Source of the DNA: Stappia sp. MMSF_3263
GTDB taxonomy: Bacteria; Pseudomonadota; Alphaproteobacteria; Rhizobiales; Stappiaceae
NCBI RefSeq assembly: GCF_030733745.1
Contig: NZ_JASHIK010000003.1
Span: 110,001 to 174,000 of the forward strand
Direction: 5' to 3'
Length of the DNA: 64,000 nucleotides
Position 1 is the first letter of the stretch; each line of letters opens with the position of its first letter. Below, piece by piece: positions 1 to 8,723 of the stretch. The notes beneath the pieces are model-generated. The model was not told where the DNA came from, ran no database searches, and saw only the letters and a list, made by a program, of their open reading frames with translations. The position numbers were made by a program, and so were the translations under genes.

Positions 1-1
1 C

Positions 2-220
2 TTCACGGCCACGCTCGTTTCCAGCGTCGTCGGCGGGATCATCGTGCTCTATGCTTTCGGCATTCCCGGCATCGCCATCATGGCGGAGACCTCGCTGCCC
101 GGCGCGTTCGCCGGCATGCTTGCCTATTTGCCGGGCGACATCCTGAAGGCCTTCGCCACCGCGGCGATCGTCGGAGCCGTCGAGCGCGGCCGGCCGGATG
201 CGATCCTGTCGCGCCAGTGA
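2..220 (+). CDS. bioY: BioY biotin transporter S component, C-terminal part
   Basis: The window opens inside this gene; the last 72 codons remain. BioY is the membrane substrate-binding subunit of the ECF biotin importer. The visible end has a hydrophobic helix (about residues 5-25 of the fragment), then the conserved tail YLPGDILKAF and a final helix that closes with VERGRP. That tail is the signature of BioY C-termini. The ligase gene starts 24 bases downstream on the same strand, followed by a thiolase gene, so the three look like one operon. Its promoter, and any BirA or BioR operator, lie outside the window. The family call is good despite the truncation; whether BioMN partners exist cannot be judged here. 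Confidence 0.85.
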   Translation, partial: FTATLVSSVVGGIIVLYAFGIPGIAIMAETSLPGAFAGMLAYLPGDILKAFATAAIVGAVERGRPDAILSRQ

Positions 221-244
221 TCCGGCCAGCATGAGCAAGGGCCG

Positions 245-1723
245 ATGAGGGAACCTCGGGGGGACACTGTCTGTGCCTCACTGGAGGCGTATGCGAAGCG
301 CGCCGGGGGCGGCACCGCGCTGTGCGACGGGCGCGAGACCCTCACCTGGCATGACGTGCTCGTGCGGACGCAGGCCGCGGAGACCGCGCTCGCGCAGGCC
401 CGCGCCGGCCGCTTGATGCGGGTCGATGCCGGGGACCCGCTGTCGGGGCTCCTGCATCTTTGTGCCGGTGCGCGCAGCGGCCGCACGGTGCTCGTCGCCG
501 ATCCCGTTCACTGGCAGCGACACGGTGAGCGCCTGCGCGCGCAGTTCGGGCCATTTGCGGAAACGGCCTCATGCCTCGTTGCAGGAGAGGGGCCCCGCGA
601 TCCCGATGAGGCCTCGGAGAGGCCGGAGGTGCGGTTTCGGCCCGGCCCGACGCAGCCCTTCTATATCGGCCTGACGTCAGGCTCCACGGGCATGCCCAAG
701 GCGTTCCAGCGCTCGCACCGGTCCTGGACGGCGAGCTTCCGGCTGTGTCTCGATACGTTCGGCATCGAAGAAGCTGACAGGATTTTCGTGCCCGGCGGCA
801 TCGGCCACTCGCTGCATCTGTTCGGCGCGGTGCTGGCGCTCGACAGCGGCCTGCGCCTCGACATCGCGCGCAGGTTCCAGCCGAAGGCGATCCTGCGCAG
901 GATGCACAAGGCGGGCTCCAGCGTGCTTGTCGCGACACCCACGCAACTGCAACTGCTCGCAAGGGGCGCCGCGAGCGAGGGCATTCACCTTCCCGACCTG
1001 CGGCGTGTGCTCCTGAGCGGCGCGAAATGGCGGGACAGCGAGCGGGAGCTTCTTGCCAGGATGTGTCCGGGCGCCGAGGTGCACGAGTTCTACGGAACAT
1101 CGGAGACCAGTTTCATCTCCCATCGCGTGGCCGGGGATCCGCCGGGCAGCGTCGGCCGGCCGTTCAAGGGCGTCGAGGTGGAGATCCGAGGCGCGGCGGG
1201 CGACCGTCTTGCCGATGGGGAGAGCGGTGACATCTGGGTGCGCAGCGGGTTGCTTTTCGATGGCTATGTGATGGGCACCGAACCGATGACGCGCCGCGAT
1301 GGCGGCTGGATCAGCGTCGGCGATCGCGGCCATCTCGACGGCGACGGCCATCTGTGGCTCTCGGGCCGCAAGGGCCGGATGATCGTGACCTCCGGAATCA
1401 ATGTCTTCGCCGAGGAGATCGAGGCCGCATTGCTGCGCCATCCCGATGTCGGACAGGCGGCCGTCTTCGGATTGGAGGATCCCTTGCGCGGGGCGCGGAT
1501 CGTCGCGGCCATCCAGCCGAACGGAAGCTCCTTGCCTGACCCGCGGGCCTTGCACCGGCACTGTCTCGCCTTGCTCGAACCAGCCAAGGTGCCGCGCGCC
1601 TTTCAGTTTCTCTCCCACTGGCCGCTGACGCCGGGTGGCAAGAGTGATCTTTCGGCGATTGCCGCGCAGATCGAGCATCGGGGAACTGCCCATGACGGCG
1701 TATCTCGTCGCGCCCCGGCGTAG
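245..1723 (+). CDS. AMP-forming acyl-CoA synthetase, YhfT-like, in bioY operon
   Basis: 492-residue ANL-superfamily ligase that activates a carboxylate as acyl-AMP and transfers it to CoA. Visible motifs in order: the phosphate-binding loop TSGSTGMPK (residues 144-152), the A5 motif EFYGTSE, the A7/A8 stretch GDRGHLDGDGHLWLSGRKGR with a following glycine hinge, and the C-terminal catalytic lysine in PGGKSD (K466). All residues needed for adenylation appear present. It sits between bioY and a thiolase-like gene, the same trio as Bacillus subtilis yhfU-yhfT-yhfS, which BirA controls. A role in making or recycling a biotin precursor acyl-CoA is therefore plausible, but the substrate is unknown. 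The ATG at 230 reads into an immediate stop, so 245 is the start. Confidence 0.85.
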   Translation: MREPRGDTVCASLEAYAKRAGGGTALCDGRETLTWHDVLVRTQAAETALAQARAGRLMRVDAGDPLSGLLHLCAGARSGRTVLVADPVHWQRHGERLRAQFGPFAETASCLVAGEGPRDPDEASERPEVRFRPGPTQPFYIGLTSGSTGMPKAFQRSHRSWTASFRLCLDTFGIEEADRIFVPGGIGHSLHLFGAVLALDSGLRLDIARRFQPKAILRRMHKAGSSVLVATPTQLQLLARGAASEGIHLPDLRRVLLSGAKWRDSERELLARMCPGAEVHEFYGTSETSFISHRVAGDPPGSVGRPFKGVEVEIRGAAGDRLADGESGDIWVRSGLLFDGYVMGTEPMTRRDGGWISVGDRGHLDGDGHLWLSGRKGRMIVTSGINVFAEEIEAALLRHPDVGQAAVFGLEDPLRGARIVAAIQPNGSSLPDPRALHRHCLALLEPAKVPRAFQFLSHWPLTPGGKSDLSAIAAQIEHRGTAHDGVSRRAPA

Positions 1724-2828
1724 CCCGGTCGCCCCGCGCGGTGGTGCCTTCACCGCGCTGGAGGTCGATGCGCTGGCGGGGCCGGTGATGCGGGCCTGCC
1801 TGGCGGCGGGGGGGATCGAAGGAGGGGACGTCGGCGAGGTCATCGCCGGCAATGCGCTGTACGGAGGCGGGAACCCCGCGCGGCGGGCTGCCCTGCTTGC
1901 GGGCCTGCCCGAGAGCGTGCCGGCGATCAGCATCGACCGCCAGTGCTGCTCGGGGCTCGATGCCATCGCCCATGCGGCGCGGCTGGTCGAGGCGGGAGCG
2001 GCCGAGTGTGTGCTTGCCGGCGGGGTCGAGAGCTATTCGCGCGCGCCGATCCGGATGCGACGGCCAGCGAACGAGGGCGAAGAGCCTGCCACCTATGACA
2101 GGCCGCCCTTCACGCCGTGGCCGGAGCGCGATCCGGACATGGCCGAAGCCGCGCTGGCGCTTGCCGTGCGGTTGGGGATTGCCGAGGAGGCGCAGATCGC
2201 CTTCGCCGTTGCAAGCCATGCATCGGCGCGCCGGGCGCAGGCCTTGAAAAGCTGCGAGGGGGAGATTGTACCGCTGGAAGAGGTCGTCGCCGACCTTTTC
2301 ACCCGCGATCTGTCAACGGAAACGGGGCGTCGCTCGCGCGTTCTGGCGCAGACCGGCGAGGCTCGTCTGCGTGCCGCGACGGCCGCCGTGTCGGCCGATG
2401 CGGCCGCGTTCGCGCTGGTGGTTTCCGCGGACTGGTTGCAGGCGAACCCGCATGTCGCCGCGTGCCGGATCGTCGACAGCGCGGCGGCGGGGAGCGATCC
2501 CTGCCTGCCGGGGCTGGCGCCGGTCGTGGCGGGGAAGCGGTTGCTGGCCCGGCACGGCCTCGATGCGGGATCGCTTGCCGTGGCCGAGGTGATGGAAGCC
2601 TATGCGGTGCAGGCGATCGCCTGCATCGAGGGGCTCGGCCTTGATCCGGCGCGGGTCAATCGCGGCGGCGGGGCGCTGGCGAGGGGCCATCCGATCGGCG
2701 CGTCGGGCGCGATCCTCGCCGTGCGGCTGTTTCATGAATTGCGGGGGGAGCCCGCCGGCAGTCGCGGGCTCGCCGCGATCGCCAGTGCCGGCGGTCTCGG
2801 CACGGCCCTGCTGCTTGAGCGGGCATGA
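1692..2828 (+). CDS. Thiolase-like acetyl-CoA acetyltransferase, YhfS-like, lacking second catalytic Cys
   Basis: 378-residue thiolase-superfamily protein. The nucleophilic cysteine is present (RQCCSG, C85) and so is the catalytic histidine (ARGHPIGASG, H333). The C-terminal motif that normally reads C-x-G-G-G-x-G is here A-S-A-G-G-L-G, putting alanine 364 where the acid/base cysteine should be. Normal thiolysis or Claisen condensation may thus be impaired or altered. The gene overlaps the ligase by 32 bases in another frame; I chose the ATG at 1692 because it begins the usual thiolase N-terminus and the extension upstream of it is basic and atypical. Same operon as bioY; the exact reaction is unknown. 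Confidence 0.82.
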   Translation: MTAYLVAPRRSPVAPRGGAFTALEVDALAGPVMRACLAAGGIEGGDVGEVIAGNALYGGGNPARRAALLAGLPESVPAISIDRQCCSGLDAIAHAARLVEAGAAECVLAGGVESYSRAPIRMRRPANEGEEPATYDRPPFTPWPERDPDMAEAALALAVRLGIAEEAQIAFAVASHASARRAQALKSCEGEIVPLEEVVADLFTRDLSTETGRRSRVLAQTGEARLRAATAAVSADAAAFALVVSADWLQANPHVAACRIVDSAAAGSDPCLPGLAPVVAGKRLLARHGLDAGSLAVAEVMEAYAVQAIACIEGLGLDPARVNRGGGALARGHPIGASGAILAVRLFHELRGEPAGSRGLAAIASAGGLGTALLLERA

Positions 2829-2847
2829 TGCGCGCGCATGACCGGCC

Positions 2848-4566
2848 TCAGCGTGGCGGATACCAGTAGCGCACATCGTCGGCGCCGCGATCGATCAGCA
2901 CGAACTGGTTGGCAAAGACGCGGTAGCCATGACTCCAGCTGCCATCTGGCCAGCGCACGCGAATGACGGCGCGCTCTGCAACGCCAAGTCCGACATGGAC
3001 GAAGCCGGACTGGCCGGAAGCATGGCCGCCGCCCACCTGGATCTCGCGGGTGAGGCTGCGGGCGCCGACGCGGATACTGAGTTTCGCGCCGACGGCGTTG
3101 CGGTTGGAACCGTTCTGGGCAAGGCCGACGGCGAGCCAGTTGCCGAGAGGCCTGGCCTTGTCGCCGGAGGGCTTTGCCCCGCCGAGATTGCGGAAAAGGC
3201 TCGTGGGCGCCTCGCGGTTGACGACGACCAGGTCAAGCAGCCCGTCCATGTTGAAATCGGCGAGACCGCCGCCCCGGCCGCGCCGGTCGAGGGCGATGCC
3301 TGCCGCCTCGCCATGCTCGACAAACTGTCCGCTCCATTGCTGGATCAGCAGGTTGTCCGGATCGAAGGCGGCGAAGTCGGGCATGGCCTCGACATTGCCC
3401 TTGGCGATGAAGAGATCCGACAAGGTGTCGTTGTTGACGTCCTGGAACTCGGCATGCCAACCGGTGGAGGGGCGCATGTCCTCGCCCGTATAGGGGCGGT
3501 GGGCGGTGACGCCCTTGTCGAAGGCGATGTCGCGATAGACCGGCAGCATCTCGTCCGTTTCCCGGTCGAGGGTCTGCAGCTTGGTGTCGCCCATGCTGGT
3601 CAGGGCGAATTCCGGCAGGCCGTCGCCGTCAAGATCGGTGCTGGCGATGCCCATGCCCCAGATCTTCAGGTGGCGCCAACCGTCGGCGCGCCGATAGGGC
3701 CTCGGCGGGCGTCCCTCCGGCAGGGCCCAGAGCTGCTCCTCGCCGCCGCGATAATAGTGACGATCGTTGGAAATGCGCAGGGCCTGCTCGCCGGACCGGT
3801 TCCAGTCGGTGAACAGCATGGAGAGCGCGCAATAGCCGGGTGTCAGGCGAAGCCCGTCCGAATAATCCGGTGCCCTGGACGAGCCGGCGCCGGCGTCGGA
3901 GCGAGCGCGGTGCAGGATGTTGTCGTCGCAGGTGCCCCAGGGCGATCCGGGCGCCGACCGGTCGACATAGTTGCCGAAGGCGAGGGTCGGATATGCCGCG
4001 TCCTTCTCGAAGGTCGCGGCGAAACTTGTGGTCCAGCCACGCCCGCCATCGAAGGCGAAGCGCCTGTTGGCCGGCTCGAAGCGGCAGCCGCCGATGCCCC
4101 GCAGGATCTGGTTCTCGCCGACGCGCAGGACGACAAGGTCCAGTTTTCCGTCATTGTCGACATCCAGCGGATAGGCGCCGGTGACCTGATCGAGGAGACG
4201 TCCGGGCAGTCCGGTCTCCTGTCTTTCAAAGGACAGCGAACCGCCGGCCGGGGAGGTGTTGCGAAAGAGCGCGGCGGGCGACGTGCCGCCGGCCAGAAAG
4301 AGGTCCGGCCGCCGGTCGTCATCGCAGTCGAGGATCGCGGCGCCGCCGCCGACGAAATACTCCCAGGGACCGGAATAGACATGGTCGATGCCGGCCTTTT
4401 CGGCCTCCTCGACAAAGCGCGGCACGGGGGCGGGGGCATTTTCGGTGCCGGATGCGAGGGCGGTGGAGGTCCAGGCGCCGCACAGGAGCGCGGAGGTCAG
4501 CAGCGCGGCAAGGCGGACCCGGCCTGCAGGCCGGCAAGCCGGGCGGGCGGTATCGGCGCGCGTCAT
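2848..4566 (-). CDS. Secreted CRTAC1-type protein with FG-GAP/VCBS repeats and ASPIC/UnbV domain
   Basis: 572 residues. A hydrophobic N-terminal segment ending near residue 39 looks like a signal peptide. The body has several FG-GAP/VCBS-type calcium-loop repeats, seen as D-x-D-x-D runs such as LDCDDDRRPDLF, DVDNDGKLDL, DLDGDGLPEF and DFNMDGLLDL, which suggest a beta-propeller. The C-terminal hundred residues match the ASPIC/UnbV domain (QVGGGHASGQS, WPDGS). Function of such proteins is poorly known; they are extracytoplasmic and often sit beside redox proteins. Its ATG overlaps the stop of the di-haem protein gene by four bases, indicating translational coupling and a shared job outside the cytoplasm. 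Confidence 0.82.
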   Translation of the reverse strand: MTRADTARPACRPAGRVRLAALLTSALLCGAWTSTALASGTENAPAPVPRFVEEAEKAGIDHVYSGPWEYFVGGGAAILDCDDDRRPDLFLAGGTSPAALFRNTSPAGGSLSFERQETGLPGRLLDQVTGAYPLDVDNDGKLDLVVLRVGENQILRGIGGCRFEPANRRFAFDGGRGWTTSFAATFEKDAAYPTLAFGNYVDRSAPGSPWGTCDDNILHRARSDAGAGSSRAPDYSDGLRLTPGYCALSMLFTDWNRSGEQALRISNDRHYYRGGEEQLWALPEGRPPRPYRRADGWRHLKIWGMGIASTDLDGDGLPEFALTSMGDTKLQTLDRETDEMLPVYRDIAFDKGVTAHRPYTGEDMRPSTGWHAEFQDVNNDTLSDLFIAKGNVEAMPDFAAFDPDNLLIQQWSGQFVEHGEAAGIALDRRGRGGGLADFNMDGLLDLVVVNREAPTSLFRNLGGAKPSGDKARPLGNWLAVGLAQNGSNRNAVGAKLSIRVGARSLTREIQVGGGHASGQSGFVHVGLGVAERAVIRVRWPDGSWSHGYRVFANQFVLIDRGADDVRYWYPPR

Positions 4567-6005
4567 TTCGGGATCTCCAGGCTGCGCAGGAAGGCGATGA
4601 CCGCCTGGCGGCCGTCTTCGGGGAGCGCTGTATAGGCCTCGCGGCTCTCCCGCGCTTCTCCTGCATGGGCGCGAATGATCTCGTCGAGCGAAGTCTGGTC
4701 GGCGCGGTGGCCATAGGGTGCGGTCGAGCCGACGCCCCAGAGCTCCGTAGTGATGAAGACGTCGCGGTCGACAAAGCGCTGGCCGAGCAGTTCGTTGCCG
4801 AGGGCGGGTTCGCGGGTGTCGGCGATGCGGTGACGCTTCAGATCGCCGAACAGCGGCACGAGGACATGGCCGTTCGCATCGCGTGGCAGGGCACGCACGA
4901 AGTCGAGGGCGCCAAGGTCGATCTCCAGCGGGGCGTCGACGTCGTCGGCTCGCAGCGTGCCTGCGGTTTCAAGCGGACCTGGATCGCGAAACACGGTCGA
5001 GGCAAGCGGCAGCGCGGGGATATGGCAGGCGGTGCAGCCCGTATCGGCGAAAAGCGCCTCCCCGCGGGTTGCAGCCTCCCGCCAGACCGCGGGCAGGTCC
5101 GTCTTGCGCGACGGCGCCGGCAAGGTCGCCTGGAAGGCGACGAGAGCTGAAATGTCGGCGGCGCCGATCTCGTCGGCAATCTCGTCCCCGTCGAAGTCCG
5201 AGGTTCCGGTCCAGGCGGCGCCGAAGCGTTCCACCGCCTGGATGCCGTGATGGGAGTTGAGCGCGTTGACGGAGAACTGGCGCAGGGATCCGAAGACGCC
5301 TTTTTGCGAGAACGGGCGCAGCACGAGATCGGGATCGATGCCCTCGATCGCCGAAATGTCGAGGCTGCCGTCCGGGCTGGCGGTGATTTTGCCGAAGGAG
5401 ACGCCCTTGCTGGCGAGTTCGGCGACCTGTGCCGTGCCGCTGCTACGGGCCTTTTCGAGGGCGCCGTCGCGCAGCGCCCGCAACTCCTCCGTCATCTCGC
5501 GAGCGAGAAGCTCGACCAGTCCCGCGCCGTGCAGCGCCGGAGATCCCCGTTCATTGGAGAATTGCGGATCGGTCGTGTCGAAGTCGGCACTTTCGAAGCC
5601 TTCGGAGACGAAGGCATTGGCGGTGAAGGGAGCGGCGCCGCCGATCACCGGCTCGTGGTGACAGGAAGCGCAGGCGTTGGCGTCGAGGCCGGCGAGGCGC
5701 TGGAAGTCCTGATGCGCCGGACGGCGGCGCTTTGTGGGAATGATCGCCTGGGTGGCAAGAGGTCGGCCGGCGCCGTCCGCCCGGATGAACTTGCCGGTAA
5801 AGAGTTCCTCGCCCCGCTGTTTCAGCCGGGCGATCCTCTCCGCCATCGGCATGGCCGCGATACTGGCAAGGTCGATGGGCGTCTGGAGGACCCGCTCGCT
5901 CCACAAGGGGACCTCGTCGGCGAAAGCCGGGGCCAGCGCCCCCAGTACGAGTGCTGTCGCGGCAAGCGGGCCTTTCACGGCAGAGCGGCGGGCTTTTTCC
6001 ATCAC
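4563..6005 (-). CDS. Di-haem oxidoreductase, cytochrome c peroxidase-like (DHOR family)
   Basis: 480 residues with a signal peptide ending about residue 29 (PAFAD). Two covalent haem c sites are visible: CASCH at residues 112-116 and CTACH at 324-328. Length and spacing fit the di-haem oxidoreductase (putative peroxidase) family rather than the shorter CcpA/MauG proteins. It should act in the periplasm, passing electrons to a peroxide or another acceptor, but the substrate is not known. It lies between the ROK regulator and the CRTAC1-like gene with ATGA overlaps on both sides, so the three are probably co-transcribed. The partner propeller protein suggests a joint periplasmic redox role. Confidence 0.85.
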   Translation of the reverse strand: MMEKARRSAVKGPLAATALVLGALAPAFADEVPLWSERVLQTPIDLASIAAMPMAERIARLKQRGEELFTGKFIRADGAGRPLATQAIIPTKRRRPAHQDFQRLAGLDANACASCHHEPVIGGAAPFTANAFVSEGFESADFDTTDPQFSNERGSPALHGAGLVELLAREMTEELRALRDGALEKARSSGTAQVAELASKGVSFGKITASPDGSLDISAIEGIDPDLVLRPFSQKGVFGSLRQFSVNALNSHHGIQAVERFGAAWTGTSDFDGDEIADEIGAADISALVAFQATLPAPSRKTDLPAVWREAATRGEALFADTGCTACHIPALPLASTVFRDPGPLETAGTLRADDVDAPLEIDLGALDFVRALPRDANGHVLVPLFGDLKRHRIADTREPALGNELLGQRFVDRDVFITTELWGVGSTAPYGHRADQTSLDEIIRAHAGEARESREAYTALPEDGRQAVIAFLRSLEIPK

Positions 6006-7261
6006 GCCTGTCCTCCCACGGGCATCTGGAGCGCGCTGACGCCTGTTTCGGCGAAGACTTCGGTGTCGAGCGAATGCAGGGCGCGGGCGATGGTGCCGCG
6101 CAGGATCAGGTCTTCCTCCCAGGCGATGGCCTCGATCTCGACATCGCCGCGCAGGTCGGCGACGAGTGCCTCGTCGAGAGCGGCGAGGGCAGCCTCGCGC
6201 ATCAGCGGGAAGGCATTGGAGGCGGCGCCGGTGACGACGATACGGCGCGGGTCCAGCGTCGCGATGATCCGGGCGAAGGCGTAGCCGAGCGCGGTTCCCC
6301 CGGCGCGAAAGGCGTCAAGCGCACCCGCATCGCCGTTTTCCGCGTCATTGATGAGTCCTCGGATCGTATCGCGTGCGACCGGTATCGTGCTCGGCGGCGT
6401 CTGGGGATCGAGCCTCAGCGCGTGCCGGCGAAGGGCGTAATCGCCGAGATAGGCCTCCAGGCAACCGCGCCGCCCGCAGCGACACAGCGCGCCGCCGGGG
6501 ATGTGGCTGGCATGGCCGATCTCCGCGGCGGCACCCGTTTCCCCGACAAAGAGGCGGTTATTGACGAAAAGCCCCATGCCGACACCGTAGTCGACGAAGA
6601 GGACCGCGAAAGTGCCGCCATAGCGGACGGGATCGATGCGGTGCAGAGCCTCGGCGATCATGTTGGTGTCGTTTGACAACATGCAGGCAACGCCGAAGGC
6701 CTCCCGCAGGGGCGCGATCACAGGGACATGGCGCACCGCGAAGGCGGGCGACCAGGCAACGGTGCCGGCGCTGTCGTCGACCACGCCCTGGGAGGCGATG
6801 GCGATCACCGGCGGCCGGCCGATGTCATGTTTGGCCAGGAAGTTCCGGATCGTCTCGACCAGTGTCTGGCCGAAGCCTTCGGCAGTAACGGCAACGCTGT
6901 CGAAGCTTGCAGCCCCCCTGGCGATGAGCGTGCCGCCATAATCGGCCAGCGCCAGCTCGATCGTGTTGACGGAGAGCTTGACGGCGAGAATGGAGGCGGC
7001 GGCGCCATGCAGGGCAAGCAGGCTGCGCGGCCGGCCGCGCACGCCCTTTTCCCGCTCCCGCTGGCCCGGTTCGTCGACGCCCACGACAAGGCCTTCGGCG
7101 ATCAGGTCGGAGGTAATCGAGGTGACCGTTGCAGGGCTCAGTTCGGTGACGCGGCCGAGATCGATGCGGGCCTGGGGGCCCTTGCGCCGCAAGGCCTGGA
7201 GAACGACCGAGCGGTTCTGCCGTCTGATCTGGTCGCGGTCGGCCTTTTGCGTCATTCCCAT
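6002..7261 (-). CDS. ROK-family transcriptional repressor (NagC/XylR type)
   Basis: 419 residues. An N-terminal winged helix-turn-helix (about residues 10-75) is followed by a ROK sugar-binding domain with the zinc signature C-R-C-G-R-R-G-C-L-E. ROK repressors bind a sugar or its phosphate and release their operators. The gene is divergent from xylFHG with a 23-base perfect palindrome between, so it is the likely xylose-responsive repressor of that importer. Downstream it overlaps the di-haem protein gene by four bases, an unusual pairing. Start: the first ATG has GGAGACGGGC upstream; an ATG two codons later is also possible. Confidence 0.88.
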   Translation of the reverse strand: MGMTQKADRDQIRRQNRSVVLQALRRKGPQARIDLGRVTELSPATVTSITSDLIAEGLVVGVDEPGQREREKGVRGRPRSLLALHGAAASILAVKLSVNTIELALADYGGTLIARGAASFDSVAVTAEGFGQTLVETIRNFLAKHDIGRPPVIAIASQGVVDDSAGTVAWSPAFAVRHVPVIAPLREAFGVACMLSNDTNMIAEALHRIDPVRYGGTFAVLFVDYGVGMGLFVNNRLFVGETGAAAEIGHASHIPGGALCRCGRRGCLEAYLGDYALRRHALRLDPQTPPSTIPVARDTIRGLINDAENGDAGALDAFRAGGTALGYAFARIIATLDPRRIVVTGAASNAFPLMREAALAALDEALVADLRGDVEIEAIAWEEDLILRGTIARALHSLDTEVFAETGVSALQMPVGGQA

Positions 7262-7564
7262 CCCGGTTGCCCGTCTCCGTCCCCTGGCGCGGGCAGGCCG
7301 TTGTTGGCCCGGCGGGTTTTACCCTCCTCGCGCGACGGACAGGCGGGCCGAGCGGCCGACCGGTCCATCCGTTTCAAGAAACCATGTTGACAGGCGCTTT
7401 TGTTTGGAGCAACTTTTTTTCGGACGTCGAAAAAAATAAAATTTCGTCGACGCGCCATGTCGGGACGCAATCCGGCCGGAGGGTTTTTCCGGACTGTGCC
7501 CGACAGGTTCATGATCCTTCGTTCCGCAAATGGGAGGAGCGGGGACACATCGGAGGAAACAGAC
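7262..7564. other. Divergent control region between ROK regulator and xylF
   Basis: 303 bases without a gene. Besides the palindrome annotated at 7414-7436, I see a TAAAAT -10-like hexamer at 7437-7442 directly after it, and the T-run arm of the palindrome lies where its -35 would fall. A repressor bound there would block the xylF promoter. A TTGACA at 7387-7392 has no convincing -10. The ribosome-binding site GGAGG at 7552-7556 is eight bases before xylF. The A/T-rich core is unlike the surrounding GC-rich DNA. Confidence 0.5.
7414..7436. promoter_or_regulatory. Perfect palindrome, candidate ROK repressor operator for xylF
   Basis: Arms TTTTTTTCG and CGAAAAAAA are perfect inverted repeats around the five-base centre GACGT. 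It overlaps the probable -35 to -10 region of xylF and lies between the divergent ROK gene and the importer, as expected for an operator of that regulator. Binding is inferred, not shown. Confidence 0.5.
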
Positions 7565-8593
7565 ATGCGCAATTTCAAACCGCTTCTTGCCGGCGCGCTT
7601 CTCGCCGCCATGACCTTTCCGGTACAGGCGCAGGACATCACCGTCGGCGTCAGCTGGTCGAATTTCCAGGAAGAGCGCTGGAAGACGGACGAGGCTGCCA
7701 TCAAGGGCGCGCTCGAGGCCGCCGGGGCGACCTATGTCTCGGCCGATGCCCAGTCGTCCGCCGCCAAGCAGCTGTCCGACGTGGAAGCGCTGATCGCCCA
7801 GGGCGTCGATGCGCTCATCATCCTGGCGCAGGATTCGCAGGCCATCGGCCCGGCCATCCAGGCGGCCGCCAATGAAGGCATCCCGGTTGTCGGCTATGAC
7901 CGCCTCATCGAGGACGGGCGCGCCTTCTACCTGACCTTCGACAATGTCGAGGTCGGGCGCATGCAGGCCCGCGAGGTCTTCAAGCAGGCGCCGGAAGGCA
8001 ATTACGTGATGATCAAGGGGTCGCCGACCGATCCGAACGCCGACTTCCTGCGCGGTGGCCAGCAGGAAGTGCTGCAGGCGGCGATCGACGGCGGCAAGAT
8101 CAAGATCGTCGGCGAGGCCTATACCGACGGCTGGCTTCCCGCCAACGCGCAGCGGAACATGGAACAGATCCTGACCGCCAACAACAACAAGGTCGACGCC
8201 GTGGTCGCCTCGAACGACGGCACCGCCGGCGGCGTGGTGGCGGCGCTGACGGCGCAGGGCATGGAAGGCATTCCGGTCTCCGGACAGGATGGCGATCATG
8301 CGGCGCTCAACCGCGTTGCCAAGGGCACCCAGACCGTTTCCGTGTGGAAGGACGCGCGCGAGCTCGGCAAGGTTGCTGGCGAAGTCGCCGTCGCGCTCGC
8401 CAAGGGCGGCACCATGGACAGCGTCGAGGGCGCCGGAAAGTGGACCTCCCCGGCGGGTACCGAGCTCACCGCCCGTTTCCTGGCCCCGATCCCGGTGACC
8501 CGCGACAACCTCTCGGCGGTCGTCGATGCCGGCTGGATCACCAAGGACGCGCTCTGCCAGGGCGTCAGCGGCGGCCCGGCTCCCTGCAACTGA
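7565..8593 (+). CDS. xylF: D-xylose ABC transporter substrate-binding protein
   Basis: 342 residues with a signal peptide ending FPVQAQ. Periplasmic sugar-binding protein of the XylF type. Diagnostic stretches match E. coli XylF: ERWKTD near the N-terminus, GYDRLI, GSPTDPNAD, DGWLPANA, TANNNKVDAVVASND and SGQDGD. It captures xylose and delivers it to XylH. The start is fixed by GGAGG eight bases upstream and by the signal peptide. It heads xylFHG; the 130-base gap to xylH holds a strong hairpin that probably favours binding-protein synthesis. Expression is likely controlled by the divergent ROK protein. Confidence 0.92.
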   Translation: MRNFKPLLAGALLAAMTFPVQAQDITVGVSWSNFQEERWKTDEAAIKGALEAAGATYVSADAQSSAAKQLSDVEALIAQGVDALIILAQDSQAIGPAIQAAANEGIPVVGYDRLIEDGRAFYLTFDNVEVGRMQAREVFKQAPEGNYVMIKGSPTDPNADFLRGGQQEVLQAAIDGGKIKIVGEAYTDGWLPANAQRNMEQILTANNNKVDAVVASNDGTAGGVVAALTAQGMEGIPVSGQDGDHAALNRVAKGTQTVSVWKDARELGKVAGEVAVALAKGGTMDSVEGAGKWTSPAGTELTARFLAPIPVTRDNLSAVVDAGWITKDALCQGVSGGPAPCN

Positions 8594-8616
8594 TATCCCC
8601 AAGCCTGACCTGCGAT

Positions 8617-8644
8617 CCCGCCCCGGCCAGAAAGCCGGGGCGGG
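8617..8644 (+). other. Intercistronic hairpin between xylF and xylH
   Basis: An 11-bp GC-only stem (8617-8627 with 8634-8644) closes a six-base loop, CAGAAA. No T-run follows, so it is more likely a 3'-end stabiliser or partial attenuator than a full terminator. It would leave xylF transcripts in excess over xylHG. Confidence 0.55.
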
Positions 8645-8723
8645 GCCGAGCCATGGCGGCTGAAAACCGGCACCTGACGCAGGGGCCGAGGGGTGCTACA
8701 GTCTCCAAGCGGGAGCTATTCAC

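Noticed and set aside
2929-4635. Plus-strand frame opposite the CRTAC1-like gene
   Set aside because: The minus-strand product has a signal peptide, calcium loops and an ASPIC domain; the plus frame has none of these.
7387-7392. TTGACA as the xylF -35 element
   Set aside because: No -10-like hexamer at 16-19 bases downstream; the TAAAAT at 7437-7442 fits another spacing better.
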